From Neopestalotiopsis rosae (Eukaryota > Ascomycota > Sordariomycetes > Amphisphaeriales > Sporocadaceae): a stretch of 64,000 nt of DNA. Shown here in pieces: positions 36,670 to 48,300 of this stretch. The stretch covers positions 5,022,001 through 5,086,000 of the forward strand of contig JALGAS010000004.1 of the NCBI GenBank assembly GCA_023078685.1, given 5' to 3'. Numbering within the stretch: position 1 is the first letter of the stretch; each line of letters opens with the position of its first letter. The translations under genes were made by a program, and so were the position numbers. The notes under the pieces were generated by a model that saw nothing but the letters and a program-made list of their open reading frames with translations, searched no databases and had not been told where the DNA came from.

Positions 36670-38301
36670 ATGAAGGTCTCTCGGAGCGTATTCCCCCATC
36701 TTCTTGTTGGGCTGGCCGCCCTGGTAGCCCCTACAGCTGGACAGACCACTATTGAGGCGGGTACTGGAGGGAGCGGTCAGCAAATTGGCATTGCCGCATA
36801 TATCTCTCCTGCTGGGTCCCCAGATGCTTGGACTCAAATGATCGGTTATGCATCAAACGATGTTTCTATATTGATCGCCAACGTTCTGAATGGGCCGGAC
36901 ACCACCATCGATACTACATGGCAGTCTGTCATCCAGAACGCGGCGGCTTCTGGCAAAAGAGTGATTGGATATGTACGAACTGGCTATCTTGGTCTCAATG
37001 CAGATGGCTTCACGACACGGCTGGGCTCGAACGCACTGGCAGATTGGGTTTCTCAGATCGAGACCGACGTCGACCTTTGGTACTCGATGTACGGGGCAGA
37101 TATTATCGGAGGTATCTTCTTCGACGAGGGCTGGAACCAATGCGGTACCAACAACGAGTACTCCGAGCTATATCGCCTCATCACCGAAAATACGAAGCGC
37201 AAATACCCGGGCGCCTTGACGGTGCTCAATCCCGGATCGACAATGCCCCAGTGTTTCGAGAGCAGCGCTGACACATTACTTACATTCGAATCCTCATACG
37301 ACACATACTTGAACGGCTTTGTCGAAAACGGCTGGGTTGCAGAGAATACGACCAAGATTTGGCACATCATTTACAATGTGCCACAGGCTGACATCGCTGC
37401 GGTTGCGGCTCTGTCTCTCGAGCGCGGAGCCGGCATCATCCAAATCACAGATGATACGCTGCCGAACCCTTACGACACCATTCCGGATGATGCCTATATG
37501 CAAGAATTGATTTCTGCCATCAGTGGTGGTACTCCTGGTATATCTGAGCCCGAGCCATACCCAGGAGGGCCCGCAGCGGCGGCGCCCACGGGTCTACAAG
37601 TCACAGCTTATGATTACAGTTCCGTCAGCCTAAGCTGGTCGGCCTCTGCCAATGCCATCTCGTACAAGGTGTACTTGAACAACGAGTGGGCACTCAGCTT
37701 GGCATCGTATATGACCTCGGTGACGATCGGAGACCTGGCAGTTGGCACTTCAGGCTTCACGTTCCAGGTGACTGCGGTGGGTGGTGATGGCACCGAATCA
37801 GCAAAGTCGAACACGGTGACTGCCACCACATTGAGCGTCCCGGGCACAGACGAGTACATCCTGGGCGCCACCGTGACACCATCTGCCACCAAAACGATTG
37901 TCACGACCGACGTCATCATACCTTACGCCTACGTGCGCGTCTTTATTACTTATACAATCGATGGTCAGTGTGAGCAGTCAGGATGGACCATCAGCTATGA
38001 CACGACTCACTCTGTATGCGCTCTCTGGATGGTCGAATCCGGCGTCCTCTACAAGTATGCAGACGACTATCTGAACCAGGTCGGGACCACCGTTCCCGTC
38101 CCCTCGTGGTCGTGGTCGTCGGTCGGCCCGGTCGCAGTCACACAGGACAAGTACAACTACATCTTTGATATTCCTCTCGACACCTCGGCTCTCGACTCGA
38201 ATCTTGCCATCGTCATCCAGACGCAGGGCTACGGACCGCTGTTGAACTACATGACACCTTGTCCCCTGTTCGCAACCGACGACACATATTGTGCCAATTA
38301 G
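36670..38301 (+). CDS. Secreted spherulin-4 / GH135-like protein with Fn3 domain
   Basis: Single exon, 543 residues. A signal peptide covers about residues 1-24 (basic MKVSRS, hydrophobic core, PTAG-Q). Residues about 38-280 match the spherulin-4 family (IGIAAYISP, ANVLNGP, GKRVIGYVRTGYLG, WYSMYGADIIGGIFFDEGW), which includes GH135 enzymes such as Aspergillus Sph3. Sph3 cleaves galactosaminogalactan during its export. The acidic pair D152-E153 and E207 (in LTFESSYDTYL) sit where catalytic acids lie in that family. A fibronectin type III domain follows (about 300-392, APTGLQVTAYD..., SVSLSWSASANAISYKVYL). A C-terminal domain of about 150 residues contains four Cys. The Fn3 and C-terminal parts may bind a glycan. 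Substrate is not proven. Confidence 0.82.
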   Translation: MKVSRSVFPHLLVGLAALVAPTAGQTTIEAGTGGSGQQIGIAAYISPAGSPDAWTQMIGYASNDVSILIANVLNGPDTTIDTTWQSVIQNAAASGKRVIGYVRTGYLGLNADGFTTRLGSNALADWVSQIETDVDLWYSMYGADIIGGIFFDEGWNQCGTNNEYSELYRLITENTKRKYPGALTVLNPGSTMPQCFESSADTLLTFESSYDTYLNGFVENGWVAENTTKIWHIIYNVPQADIAAVAALSLERGAGIIQITDDTLPNPYDTIPDDAYMQELISAISGGTPGISEPEPYPGGPAAAAPTGLQVTAYDYSSVSLSWSASANAISYKVYLNNEWALSLASYMTSVTIGDLAVGTSGFTFQVTAVGGDGTESAKSNTVTATTLSVPGTDEYILGATVTPSATKTIVTTDVIIPYAYVRVFITYTIDGQCEQSGWTISYDTTHSVCALWMVESGVLYKYADDYLNQVGTTVPVPSWSWSSVGPVAVTQDKYNYIFDIPLDTSALDSNLAIVIQTQGYGPLLNYMTPCPLFATDDTYCAN

Positions 38302-39259
38302 AAGGTGGTCGGTCACATCAGCCTGGCTAGGGAGGTTCAAAAGGCCCTGCATCTTACACATCTCACTAGGATCTGTTCCATGGTCAGGAACAGGATAAGA
38401 ACTCGAGGGCGCAGGGTTGAGCCATTGTAATGAAAAGAATTCTGCCACAGAACATGCAGATGCATAAGAAATGTTACCCACTATTTGACAATCATGACAG
38501 ATCATGTCTTGTGCCTGATAGCTTTGAGTATTTGCCCACAGTATCTCGTAATATTTGCTTTGGTTCCAGTTTGTTGAATTCACTGCATATTTTGGTTCTT
38601 ACATTGCCTCGTTGACGAATCGCACCTTTCCGCGAAAGAAGCCACTGGCCGCAGAACTCAGCCAAACATGCTCACCCTCGAGCACGTAGTCATTCCGTGA
38701 TTTTGGAGTCTCTGTCCTGTTTCTACAATCAGTCTTCATATTGATCCTAGCATCATTTTCAGTCGCCTGGGGGATGGGGTTTGGCTGACGGCTTCTCTCA
38801 CCAGCCTCGGCGATGTCGACGTTGAGCTTGTCGGCCTTACTCGGAGATGACGATGTTGCTGGTAGTGATAACGCCGAGCCAATGGCATATGGAGAGGGGG
38901 AACAGAGGCTTAAGTCACTTCGCAGCGTTTCTTTCCGAAAACCAAATTGGGTAACCATGACGAAGGTAGCCGGAAATGGACTCTAGGGATCCCTTTCAAC
39001 TCCGGCTTCAATTGTGTCCAAATAAGGTCTGGTATAATTGCTAAAATACTTCAAATCAGTGATCGAGTTTTCCCGTGGTGGGAAATTCTTGGCATTGGTT
39101 CAACGACATAGGTTATCTTCATATTACCAAGTTGGTAGCGGTTCATATCATTGTATGAATAATTTACTATAAAATGTCCTACCGTATTCTTCGTCTGTGT
39201 AAGCACGCACAAGAGTGCATTCGCAAGACTTACAGTCTGATTCAGACTGACTACTCGAC
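38302..39259. other. Intergenic region upstream of GH5 gene
   Basis: It contains the GH135-like 3' region and the GH5 promoter. A 119-codon frame on the minus strand (38958-38599) has an ATG but low-complexity content and no family I recognise. One CCGGAG (reverse strand, 39000-39005) fits the carbon-repressor consensus SYGGRG, a short motif common by chance. Confidence 0.5.
39168..39174 (+). promoter_or_regulatory. TATA box of the GH5 gene
   Basis: TATAAAA lies 86-92 bp upstream of the endoglucanase ATG, a usual place for a strong, regulated fungal promoter. Confidence 0.55.
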
Positions 39260-40621
39260 ATGAGGCTTTACTTAGTGCTCGTGCCCGCGTGTATAGGTGT
39301 TGCTGCGGCGCAGAATGGCGCCTATGGGCAGTGCGGCGGCGGCGGATGGGCTGGCGCAACGACCTGTATCTCTGGCTATTCTTGCCAGTACTTCAATGAC
39401 TACTACTCTCAATGCGTTCCCAGTAAGTTTCGACTGGCCATTGGCAATGACAACAGCCTCCCACGTTGGCTGAATGCTTTTGCTAAGCACCCTCGTTCAT
39501 TGCTAATGTATGCCAGGCACCGGAAGCGTATCTTCTACAATCACAAGCGCATCGACCACGAGCAAGCCAGTGACTACCACTACCACATCATCACCAACTA
39601 CAAAGACCACGTCTTCTGCATCTGCAGCCGCTACGGGGTTCAAATGGTTCGGGGTCGACGAATCAGTGGCCGAATTCGGGACCGCCATTCCTGGCGTATG
39701 GGGTGTTGACTTTTATTTCCCATCGACTGCTACCATCGGGGTGAGTCAATGTATCGCGAAGCTACCAGATCAGGGACTAATGCCATTCCTTGTCAGACAT
39801 TGATCAGTGAAGGCTACAACATCTTCAGGCTTCCCTTCCTGATGGAGCGCATGGTCCCCACCACTCTGACCGGAGAACCGGACCCTGGCTATCTCGCCAA
39901 TATGACCGCTGTCGTCGACTACATTACATCCGCGGGAGCCTATGCCGTGCTCGACGCCCACAATTATGGTCGGTACTACGGAAACATCATTACCGATACG
40001 TCCGGCTTCGAGACGTTTTGGAATACCCTCGCATCGCAGTATACCGATAACTCCCTAGTCATCTTTGACACCAACAACGAGTACCACGACATGGACCAGA
40101 CTCTCGTCCTTGACCTCAACCAGGCAGCCATCGACGGCATCCGGGCAGCAGGCGCCACGTCGCAATACATCTTCGTCGAAGGGAACTCGTATACCGGAGC
40201 CTGGACGTGGAATGTGACAAACGACAATCTAAAGGCCTTGACCGATCCGGAAAACAAGATCGTGTACGAGATGCACCAGTATCTCGACACTGACGGATCC
40301 GGTCAGCCGGAGACCTGCGTGTCCGATACCATCGGAGTCGAGCGCGTCGAAGGGGCTACGGCTTGGTTGAGAGCCAACGGAAAACTCGGTGTGCTTGGAG
40401 AGTTTGCTGGTGGTCCCGATGCCACGTGCCTTGCTGCTGTCGTTGGCATGTTGGATCACATGGAGGCGAATAGTGATGTCTGGCTGGGCGGGTTGTGGTG
40501 GGCGGCTGGTCCTTGGTGGGGAAATTACACCACGTATAATTTCGAGCCGCCGTCAGGGACAGCGTATGAGTACTATGACTCGACACTTGTTCAGTACACG
40601 CCATCACATTATGTTGGATAG
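39260..40621 (+). CDS. Endo-beta-1,4-glucanase, CBM1 + GH5 (GH5_5-like)
   Basis: Exons 39260-39422, 39517-39740 and 39797-40621 encode 403 residues. Introns are 94 nt (GTAAGT..GCCAG) and 56 nt (GTGAGT..TGTCAG). A signal peptide (about 1-17) is followed by a fungal cellulose-binding module CBM1 (about 20-54, [15 protein letters not shown]...YYSQC with four Cys), a Ser/Thr linker (about 55-88), and the GH5 catalytic domain. Catalytic residues are present: acid/base E224 in DTNNEYHDM and nucleophile E331 in LGEFAGG, with the HNYGRYY and EGNSYTGAW substrate-cleft segments. It resembles Aspergillus EglA-type GH5_5 enzymes in the catalytic part. It should be secreted to cut internal beta-1,4 bonds in cellulose. 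A TATA box lies upstream. Confidence 0.94.
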
Positions 40622-43600
40622 GTCTTCAACGACATTTTACAGATTGGCCCTGGTAAGACGTTTATCACGGCGCTGGGCGCGCTGCCGCTGAGCAGCTTGG
40701 AAAGGGACTTCGGAACTGCAAATAACTTCACCGACCTGTCGGAATCTGAATTATAGCTCTTCGAGCTACGTTGCTCTATTCTTAGCGTGGTATAAAAAAG
40801 TTATAAGTTATCGTGTTATAGGCTATCATGAAAACGGTCCGCTCTCACCAGCTAGGTCAGACATGTCTTATAATCGTAGATAAAGAAGAGTGGACAAAAA
40901 GTGCAAAAGACATACAACACCGGGGATTCCCCAGTCGTCGACCCGACGTTGGGGTATGTAACATAGAATGAGGCGCTCATCTCGCAACCGAGCATGGCCT
41001 AGCCGTAAGATTGGCAGCATTGAAGATAGGCGCAGATGACAGCGGCACCAGGTCACATGTTCGAGCACCGGGGGCTTCCTTTTTTTCTATTTTTCCCTCC
41101 ATCCTTCGTCACCCTTTTCCCTCCTTGCCATCAAGTGAGAGACGATTACATGGCTCTATACTTTTCCACTTGGAAAGGCCTTTACGAGGATAGGATTGTA
41201 TCATACCGCGTGGGCTGACCGACGCCTTGCAACCTATCCCAGGCCGTACACAGCAAAATCATAAATTGAGCACGCCTATTCGTATTACACATGTTTTTGT
41301 CAGTACCTTGCCCATCTACTCGTTCAAGTAAAGGTTTTACTTTTACCAATCACTGCATCGTCTTGGGGCCCATCGTAGCAAGTAGAGGGACGAGGTATAT
41401 TGGTTCCAAAGTCATCAAGCGTATATAATTCATTTTCTTCACCTCTTTGATTAATTTTCAGAAAAGTTGCAGATACTACAGTATAGTGTTCAATAAAACT
41501 GTTCCGCATGGTCACTAGGAAATAATTCCAGGGCCTTCCGGGGAAAAGGGCCCATTGCACCACCGCCAAAACCCTCGCGATCAGAAACCATATAACGTTT
41601 CCATCATGACGAAATACTGCAGAACGGTTCACATTTTGATAACAAGATTGTGTACTTTTACTATGGGACCCGGGAATGTGGTTCCGGCAGATGTCTATAT
41701 AGACTTCCAGTCTAGGTAGTGTAGCTTTTTCTAGCCGAGGCTTGTTCCAAAACGGTGGCCGTTTGCACCGTTTGTCTTTTCTCTGTCCACGCCTTATTTT
41801 TTTTTTCTACTCCTACTCTTTCTAGAAGAGTGCGTTGGGGCAAACGCGTCATCTGTTCTTGTTTCCCTAGTTGTGAACAGGGCTGAGGTGTGCTCTTAAG
41901 CTTAAGTTTGGACAGATTCTTGGCACAGTGGTAATCCTTTGCCCCTCGACCAAGGTCGTGGTATCTTGTTTTTTCGACGGGTTGGGGGGGAGGGGGGGGG
42001 ATAATGACGATTCAATGATGGTCTACGATTCAGTCTCGAAGCATTTTGCCATCCCGGGGAGTATATGCTGCCCAGGCTTTTGACCGAGCAAGATATGGAT
42101 TCAAATCACCACAAGGTAAGATATCACTTGTGGCTTTCCGGGTCGAAAGAATGTGATTGGACGAATACGGACTCTGATTTTTCCCTCAACCCAACCCACG
42201 CGATCGACTGAAAGCTTGTAGCTGATTAGCCATGTGTCCGATTCATACTTACCACCAGGTACTTGAATGTACAAATAAAAGCAAGCTGGTTAAGACTTAA
42301 TAGTCCGGCATTTTCAAGAGGATCCTTGCATGGCCCCCGATGGGATTATCTCACATTGCCAGTCAGTCTCCCCTCCTCCCTTCCTAGGGGCCGAAAGGGC
42401 GGCGCACCAAAGCTTATAATTCAAAAACGCTCCCGGGAGACGCGGCAATGGACCTCGCGGCTATTTGGTGAGTGAGTAGTGTGAAATACAATATCGAGGT
42501 TCAGCATACCTCGCTTTTCTATTTCACCGGGTCTAGCTCTGAAGTACTTGATACGCGCTTTGCTTTCTGGGCGAGCGCCTGGGCTTTCCTTTACAAGTTT
42601 CTTTTAACTCGAAGGGAAAAAAAAAAAAACAGTTATGCGGGCAGACGCGCGGCTCCCGCTTTTCCTTATGACGGCCCTTTCCACGGTGAAAAAGTCGGTA
42701 GTGTTTTGCAAAGGGGTGCTGTCTTTGGTCGATTGCATGTTTGTTTTTGCCTGGCTCCAGTGGACCAACTGATTTCACGTGAGAGCGTGTTTGTTTCCTA
42801 CGCTTCCTTCTCTTCTTTTTTTTTTTTCTTTTTAATTTTGAACATCTTCTTCCACGAATCTCCCAGACTCTGCTGCTGCCGAGATGATATTTCCGCGGGA
42901 TAAATTCAAAATACACTACCTCTGCATGTAACAAGACAGACTTAATAGTTTCTCTGATGACGTACGTGTATTGAAACAGTTTTCCACTGGGAGAAAGGAA
43001 AACAAGACTCGTAATAGTTTCTCTTATACTGTGTGGCATCAGTCTGCATACTCGAGAAAGAAGGCACGAATATCCTGTTCAAGCAAAATAAACTCTGTGA
43101 AAGATTTTGTTTCTTACGCGCGGGACTCCGCAGTGCATACATCCGCTAACATGTTTTCCAATGTTATGCTTTCAGGTACTCGAGTATAACATCTTCTAGA
43201 TTGGACCAACAACCCCATATCCTATAAACGCCGGTTTTCGGCAAGACACATTGGAAGAGCCATGTCATTCAACCTGTTGCATGCGGCCACAGAGTCGGAG
43301 ATCGACTAGCGGAGACGTTTCCTCCCGGGTACACATCAAGCATACTCCAGTCCAAGACCATCACATAAGATCACAATATTTCAATGGAGAGCGCGTACTG
43401 GGCGATAGTGTTTGCAAGCCATGTAAAGTGTCAACAATAATGTTGCTTGATTGTGCTCTCCCTGTTTGGGAAAACAAACTATGCTAATGCTAATGTGGAG
43501 GAGAGAATCCCTTTTTGTTCCTATATATTTGCTGCAGACTGGTTCTGGGTGGTATCACTGTGTTATAAAATAAACAATGAAATAACCAATCCATGCATAC

Positions 43601-44566
43601 ACACACAAAAAAACTCCGATCCGCTACCTAATGCGCTCAAGTGGTATAAAAAATGCCGAAACAATGATTTGTGTTCATCGTATCGTCGATGGTTGGAAAA
43701 AAAGAGAAGATGCCCTGGTTATGCAATGACCAGGATGAAAATTGTGCCAATGAGAAAAAGTCAAAATCCAAAAAAAATGCTTTCGTTGAGAAAACGCCGA
43801 TGCTGCCCGCCAGTTGGAGTATGCATGATGCCCGAAGCCGTGATCCGTATATCCATAAGAAAAAATCCCTTGTGTCCCGCTGTATCCCATGATGCTTTTG
43901 TAATCAAATGAAATGCCCCCTCCCTCTGTTTTGCGTTGCAAGAAAATGACCCCCTCATGTGGCACATGGGGAGCACATTTGCATGAAACATGGAAATTGC
44001 TGACGACATTCTGGGAGAATCCATGTCTCTTCCCAGATCTCAGAGGAAAAGACCTCGAGGAACCGTTCCGAGGCAGCTAGGCTCACCGGAGCTGCGGCAT
44101 AGCGTCCACCGATTGCCGTTTGCGGAAATAAAGTGAGACCCCATGCAAGCCACCGTCGGAGTGTACCCATGCAATTTTAATACAATGAAAGATAAAATAA
44201 AAGAGTTGCATGGGGAGACAAACAGACTCGGATCCAGATATTTGGGCAACGTGGGGAAAGAGCAAGAATTGCTGGGTTGAACTCTGGAGTCTGGAGTCTG
44301 GGGTCCGGGGGGTCCTTATTCATGGACCCACGCGTCTCGCCCGTTATTTGCAATATCGACGATGCAGCCGGTAAGCTTGTCGGGATACTGAAAACAACGA
44401 GTAGGACGAAATGAACCCCCACACCAAGCAAACCTTTCCCACCCCCGGCCAAGAAGTTGATTTCGGTAACCAAAGGGGGGTGGGTAAAAGAGTTGGCTGC
44501 AAGTTCATGCAGCAGAAATGTTAGAGATCCCTGCCGTTCCGCGATGTGATGAAATGCCGCATGTAT
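40622..44566. other. 3.9-kb convergent gene-free region
   Basis: It lies between the GH5 stop and the ecl1 stop, so only 3' sequence is expected at each end. Open frames up to 168 codons (42,533-43,039 minus) contain homopolymer Lys/Arg runs from poly-A/T and look non-coding. A G-run sits at 41984-42000 and a 12-nt direct repeat (TAATAGTTTCTC) at about 42,943 and 43,011. No RNA gene was recognised. Confidence 0.5.
41984..42000 (+). repeat. G-tract (G7-A-G9)
   Basis: Seven G, one A and nine G in a row on the + strand. It could form a G-quadruplex, but may be simple slippage sequence. Confidence 0.8.
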
Positions 44567-45490
44567 CTATCGGCCGACCATGGGGGTCACCAATTCAATG
44601 CTCTTGGGCCGGCTGTAGCCTCCTGGCTTCCTGGACGGCAACGGGCGGTCTGGAGTCATGCTTGCCGTGGCGTATCCATAGGCGTAGCCAGATGCGCCAT
44701 AGCCACTGTCGTATGTCGAAGAGTAAAAGTTGACTGGCTTCGTGTAGGACGTGCTCGGGCTGGTCGTTGACGTCTTGGTAAATGGCCAGAGCGTGGAAGT
44801 GCTCGTTGTCGGCGAAGGCGGGCTTGGTGGTCGGATAGACAGAGACCTCAAAGCTGACACAGCGCTCGTGTATTGAGAGCTGGTGGGCGTGGAAGGCGGC
44901 GAAAAGTAGGTTGAGCTGGGTCGCGATGGCGAAGCTCGAGGGATAATGTCGCGGGGCTCCGAGTGGCCAGCCGAGTAGAAGGGTAGGTTGCTGCCATAGC
45001 TGTCGTGGCTCTTGGCCGAAGAGTATTGCGAGGTCATCAAGCTCGGAGTTTGGTCATGCTTGCGGCATCTAGTGCATGTCAGTGGAAAGGATCCTCAGTG
45101 ACTGGGCCGCCTATATTGAACTCACGCTTCAGAGCAGTAGAGGTGCTTCTCTCCAGAAGGGATGAATTGCTTTTCGCAGGTCATGCTGCAAATAGACAGG
45201 TTAGTAAATCGCACTGCAATAGTCTGAACAAATGTGCGTGCATGCGCATTGACTTACCAGAATTGAGGGAAGCTCTCGCGCTCGTCTTCCCATCCTCGCT
45301 CCTCGTCCCATTCCCGTTCTCGGTCCCTGGGGTTCTTGCCGAGCTTCTGAACGACAGAGGGCGTCGTCCTCCTCGACAAGGTCTGAGGCCGCTTGGGTCG
45401 AGATAGATCAGAGGCGGTGACAGCCTTGCGAACATCGGTCATGGAAGGGTTGGTCGAGCCGTGGCCGGACTTGCGACGTTGGTGGTGCAT
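44567..45490 (-). CDS. Ecl1-family zinc-binding lifespan factor
   Basis: Exons 45490-45258, 45185-45126 and 45068-44567 give 264 residues. Introns are 72 nt (GTAAGT..TGCAG) and 57 nt (GTGAGT..ACTAG). The joined product has FCMTCEKQFIPSGE..HLYCSEACRK, with Cys78, Cys81, Cys95 and Cys99 in a CX2C-X13-CX3C arrangement. This matches the life-span regulatory factor (Ecl1/Ecl2/Ecl3) domain. Fission yeast Ecl1 proteins bind zinc, are induced by metal or sulfur depletion and extend chronological life. The N-terminal part is basic (HHQRRKSGHGS), and the C-terminal 160 residues are Ser/Thr/Pro/Tyr-rich and probably disordered. The whole metal site lies on the 60-nt middle exon. The gene stands alone, with 3.9 kb and 12.5 kb of gene-free DNA on either side. 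Confidence 0.85.
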
Positions 45491-46330
45491 CGGGGGCGAA
45501 GGTGATTGGATCCCTGGACGGTGATCCTAGATGCGAAGGTTGATTGTGGTTGGTTGAATACCAAGCAAGCAAGCAAATCAGGGTCCCTCCAACTCCTGCT
45601 TGCAACTTTGTATGGGGGGTGGGAGGCGGGGGTGGTTCTCTTTTTTACCGCCCGGGTCGATCAGCCAGAGATACGATTTGGCTCCTAAACAGGAGGGGTC
45701 TCTCTTTTGGTCTGTTTTGGCTCAGTAGTGGTAATTTGGGAAAGAAGTCGCTTGACTTGATAGATATGGATATCCGATAACCACCAGTGAGTTAGTTTGG
45801 TAGTGGCGACGCCTTGGCAAGAGATAAGGGGAAAAAAAGATAGACTGTTTTCCTCGGTTGTCCTCGGTATATGTTGCAACGAGCCTGGCTAGAGTGATTG
45901 ACAGCAGTAGTGGCAGATGATCCTTTTCTGGGGTTCGGCACCAAAGTTGAGAGTGGTTGTATGTAGTAGTAGTAAAATAGTTGTGGGGTGAGAGAGATCC
46001 GAAAACTTATTTTGGGTCTTGTTGACTTATACAATAGTTGAGTTGAGTGTCGCGCAGGATGTCCGGATGGTAAAAAAAAATGAATATTGATTTTTGGAAT
46101 TTTAGCGGCGCGAATCTCTGACAAAGAAGAATTGCGTGCTCGAGCCTGCGGGAGAGAGAGAGAAATGGTACAAGCCGGTGCCTGATATGACGGAATCGAT
46201 TGTTGGAAAATGGTTTCTCAATTTGGCCCGATTGCGGTGGGTGCAAGTGGCTCTTTAAAAGCTTCTGGGCAGCTCTGTAAAACCGATCCGCATGGACAAA
46301 GCGATTAGGCGGTGGAGTACCAGGGAAATA

Positions 46331-46352
46331 GGCGGTAGGCGGTAGGCGGTAG
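46331..46352. repeat. GGCGGTA tandem repeat
   Basis: Three copies of the heptamer GGCGGTA in tandem, about 840 bp upstream of the ecl1 start. Confidence 0.85.
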
Positions 46353-46723
46353 TGAGGATAAGTGACAAGTAGTAGCCTGCTAGGCAGTGTGACTGCAACC
46401 TGGAAATAAGAGGAGATATCCGAGTTACCAGTAGTAGTGACAGGTAACGTAGTTTGTGTGCCTGGAATCCAAAAGACGGAGGGAAAAAAAAGAGAAGATA
46501 AAAAGAATAAAATTCTTCCTCTCTTGACCCCTTGTTTCTAGACGGGAGACAGACGCAGGAAAAGTACGGTAGCGACGACTATTACTTGGCGCTGTGCGCG
46601 CTTGTACACAGTAAGTTCCGGCTCGGGATTTTGGGTTTCGATCTGATCGCAGCCAGGACTTATCAGGGCTGGGGGATAACGGGCCTAACAAACTGGTTGC
46701 CGCAACTCTAAATATGACACAAG

Positions 46724-46751
46724 AGTGTGTGTGTGTGTGTGAGTGAGTGAG
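46724..46751. repeat. GT / GAGT microsatellite
   Basis: About eight GT units running into three GAGT units. Confidence 0.9.
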
Positions 46752-48300
46752 CAAGTTGGAATGTGTGCAAAAGATTGGCCGGTGGCTTTCTTGTGTGGTG
46801 GTAGATTTGACGGCGGGTTGTTGGTTTGGATGAGTAAGTGAGGTGGTTGCTGTTCTACTCGTCCAGACGATAATGTGTAGAGATGCAAAGTAGCAGAGAT
46901 GTGACTCTCTCTATGGGTGGGGGGAGATGCGGGAGTAAGTAGTCAAAAAGAAGGAAGAGGAGAAGCTTCCAAGTTTATGTCCGCGTGAGTTGCGTGTGTG
47001 AGTGCGTGTTGCATGGGATGGGCGTGGACTTGGGCGTGGGCGTGGGTAGGCGTGGGTTTTAGTGCCTGCGTGGGTGACTTTTTTTTTTCTGAATGGGAAT
47101 TATTGAAGGGGGAGAAAAGAGAGAGTGGATTTTGTTATAATCCTAGAGATCGTCGTTGTACCTTTTTTTTTTCTCCTACTCCCTCTTTCTAATGCAGCTG
47201 CGAGGTTCGAGGTACCAAGAAGTCAAAAAAGTGAAAGGGTTCCCCACCTCTTTTTTCTTTAGAGGTGACTGGCAATTGCACCAAACTAAAAAGAATGCGT
47301 TTTGCGCGGTAGGTATCTTTGCTACTACTGCACAATTGCTGCTGGCTGGCTTGCCGCTCTGTGGGTATGGTACTTTCAGGGACAAGAGGGTGCAAAAATC
47401 ATGGTACTGTGGTAGGATTATGCGATCCACTTGTCAATTTTTTTTTTTTTTCCCTTGGGTGACTCTTCTCTATGGCCCCCCAGTTCGTAAATTGCTGGAC
47501 AGAAAGCCGAAAGCGGAGATGGCACGATGATGATGGGGCTTCGAATCAGTTATTGTGTACGTTCTGTCTCGGCTTCAATTTGTCTCAGATATTTTTTGTC
47601 AATCACAGGTGCCTTGTGCACAGCACGCGCGCGGGATTGTCCCTGTGTAGAAATTATTTATTTTTTTGAGGGTCTGGGTCTGAGTCTGCAGACTTCTGGG
47701 TCCAGTAGTAGTAGTGCACTGTATGCCTGCCTGCCCGTCTGTTTCTGTAGCCAAGGTGTAAACTGTCTGCTTGTCTGGGGCTAAGCAAGGTACTGTACAG
47801 CACTGTACTGTGACAGGACAGGACAGCACAGCCAGCTAAGGTTGGCCCTTTTCCTAGACTGCTGTGGGGGATGGCACTGGCAGGGAAGCAAAGGAAGGTT
47901 TTCCCTTGGCTGAGATCGTCGCCCAGCGTAGTAGGGTTGGTTGGCTGTCCTCGTGTTCTTGGTGCCAGTGCTGATTGACTGGGCCCCGTCTCAGAGGTAG
48001 TTGTGCGTAGGTAATGAGGTGGTAATATGTATTCTGTATACCACTACGCTACAGTTTAGAATTTCGATCCAGCTGGACCGTGGTCCCTCGACTACTTTTT
48101 TTTTGGTATGACTATTGTGTACAGTATGTGCAGATATGTATATGGTGGCCTGCCCGTTGGGTCGTGCAAACACAAAAAATATATGGAAGAAAAAGAAAAG
48201 AATGTTCGGATGAGCTAATCGAGTACACCCTGAAACGGTCGAACCAAGATGCGTCGAGACTGAGCTTGTTTCCTAATGGAATTCCAAGGCACTAGACCAG

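Larger units (their letters stand above)
45491..48300. other. ecl1 upstream region, first part of a 12.5-kb gene desert
   Basis: The promoter and any long leader of ecl1 must lie here. The stretch is full of simple sequence: GGCGGTA at 46331-46352, GT then GAGT at 46724-46751, GTGGGC-rich sequence at about 47,020-47,060, several T9-T12 runs, and CTGTAC/GGACA repeats at about 47,790-47,830. No open frame looks coding. Confidence 0.5.

Noticed and set aside
38599..38958. 119-codon minus-strand open frame starting with ATG
   Set aside because: Kept out for lack of domain, homology or splice evidence; a real small gene here is not excluded.
46985..47197. Possible plus-strand intron (GTGAGT ... 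polypyrimidine ... TGCAG)
   Set aside because: Signals look plausible, but no coding exons flank it and the only CTAAT is too close to the acceptor; random matches are expected in such CT/GT-rich sequence.
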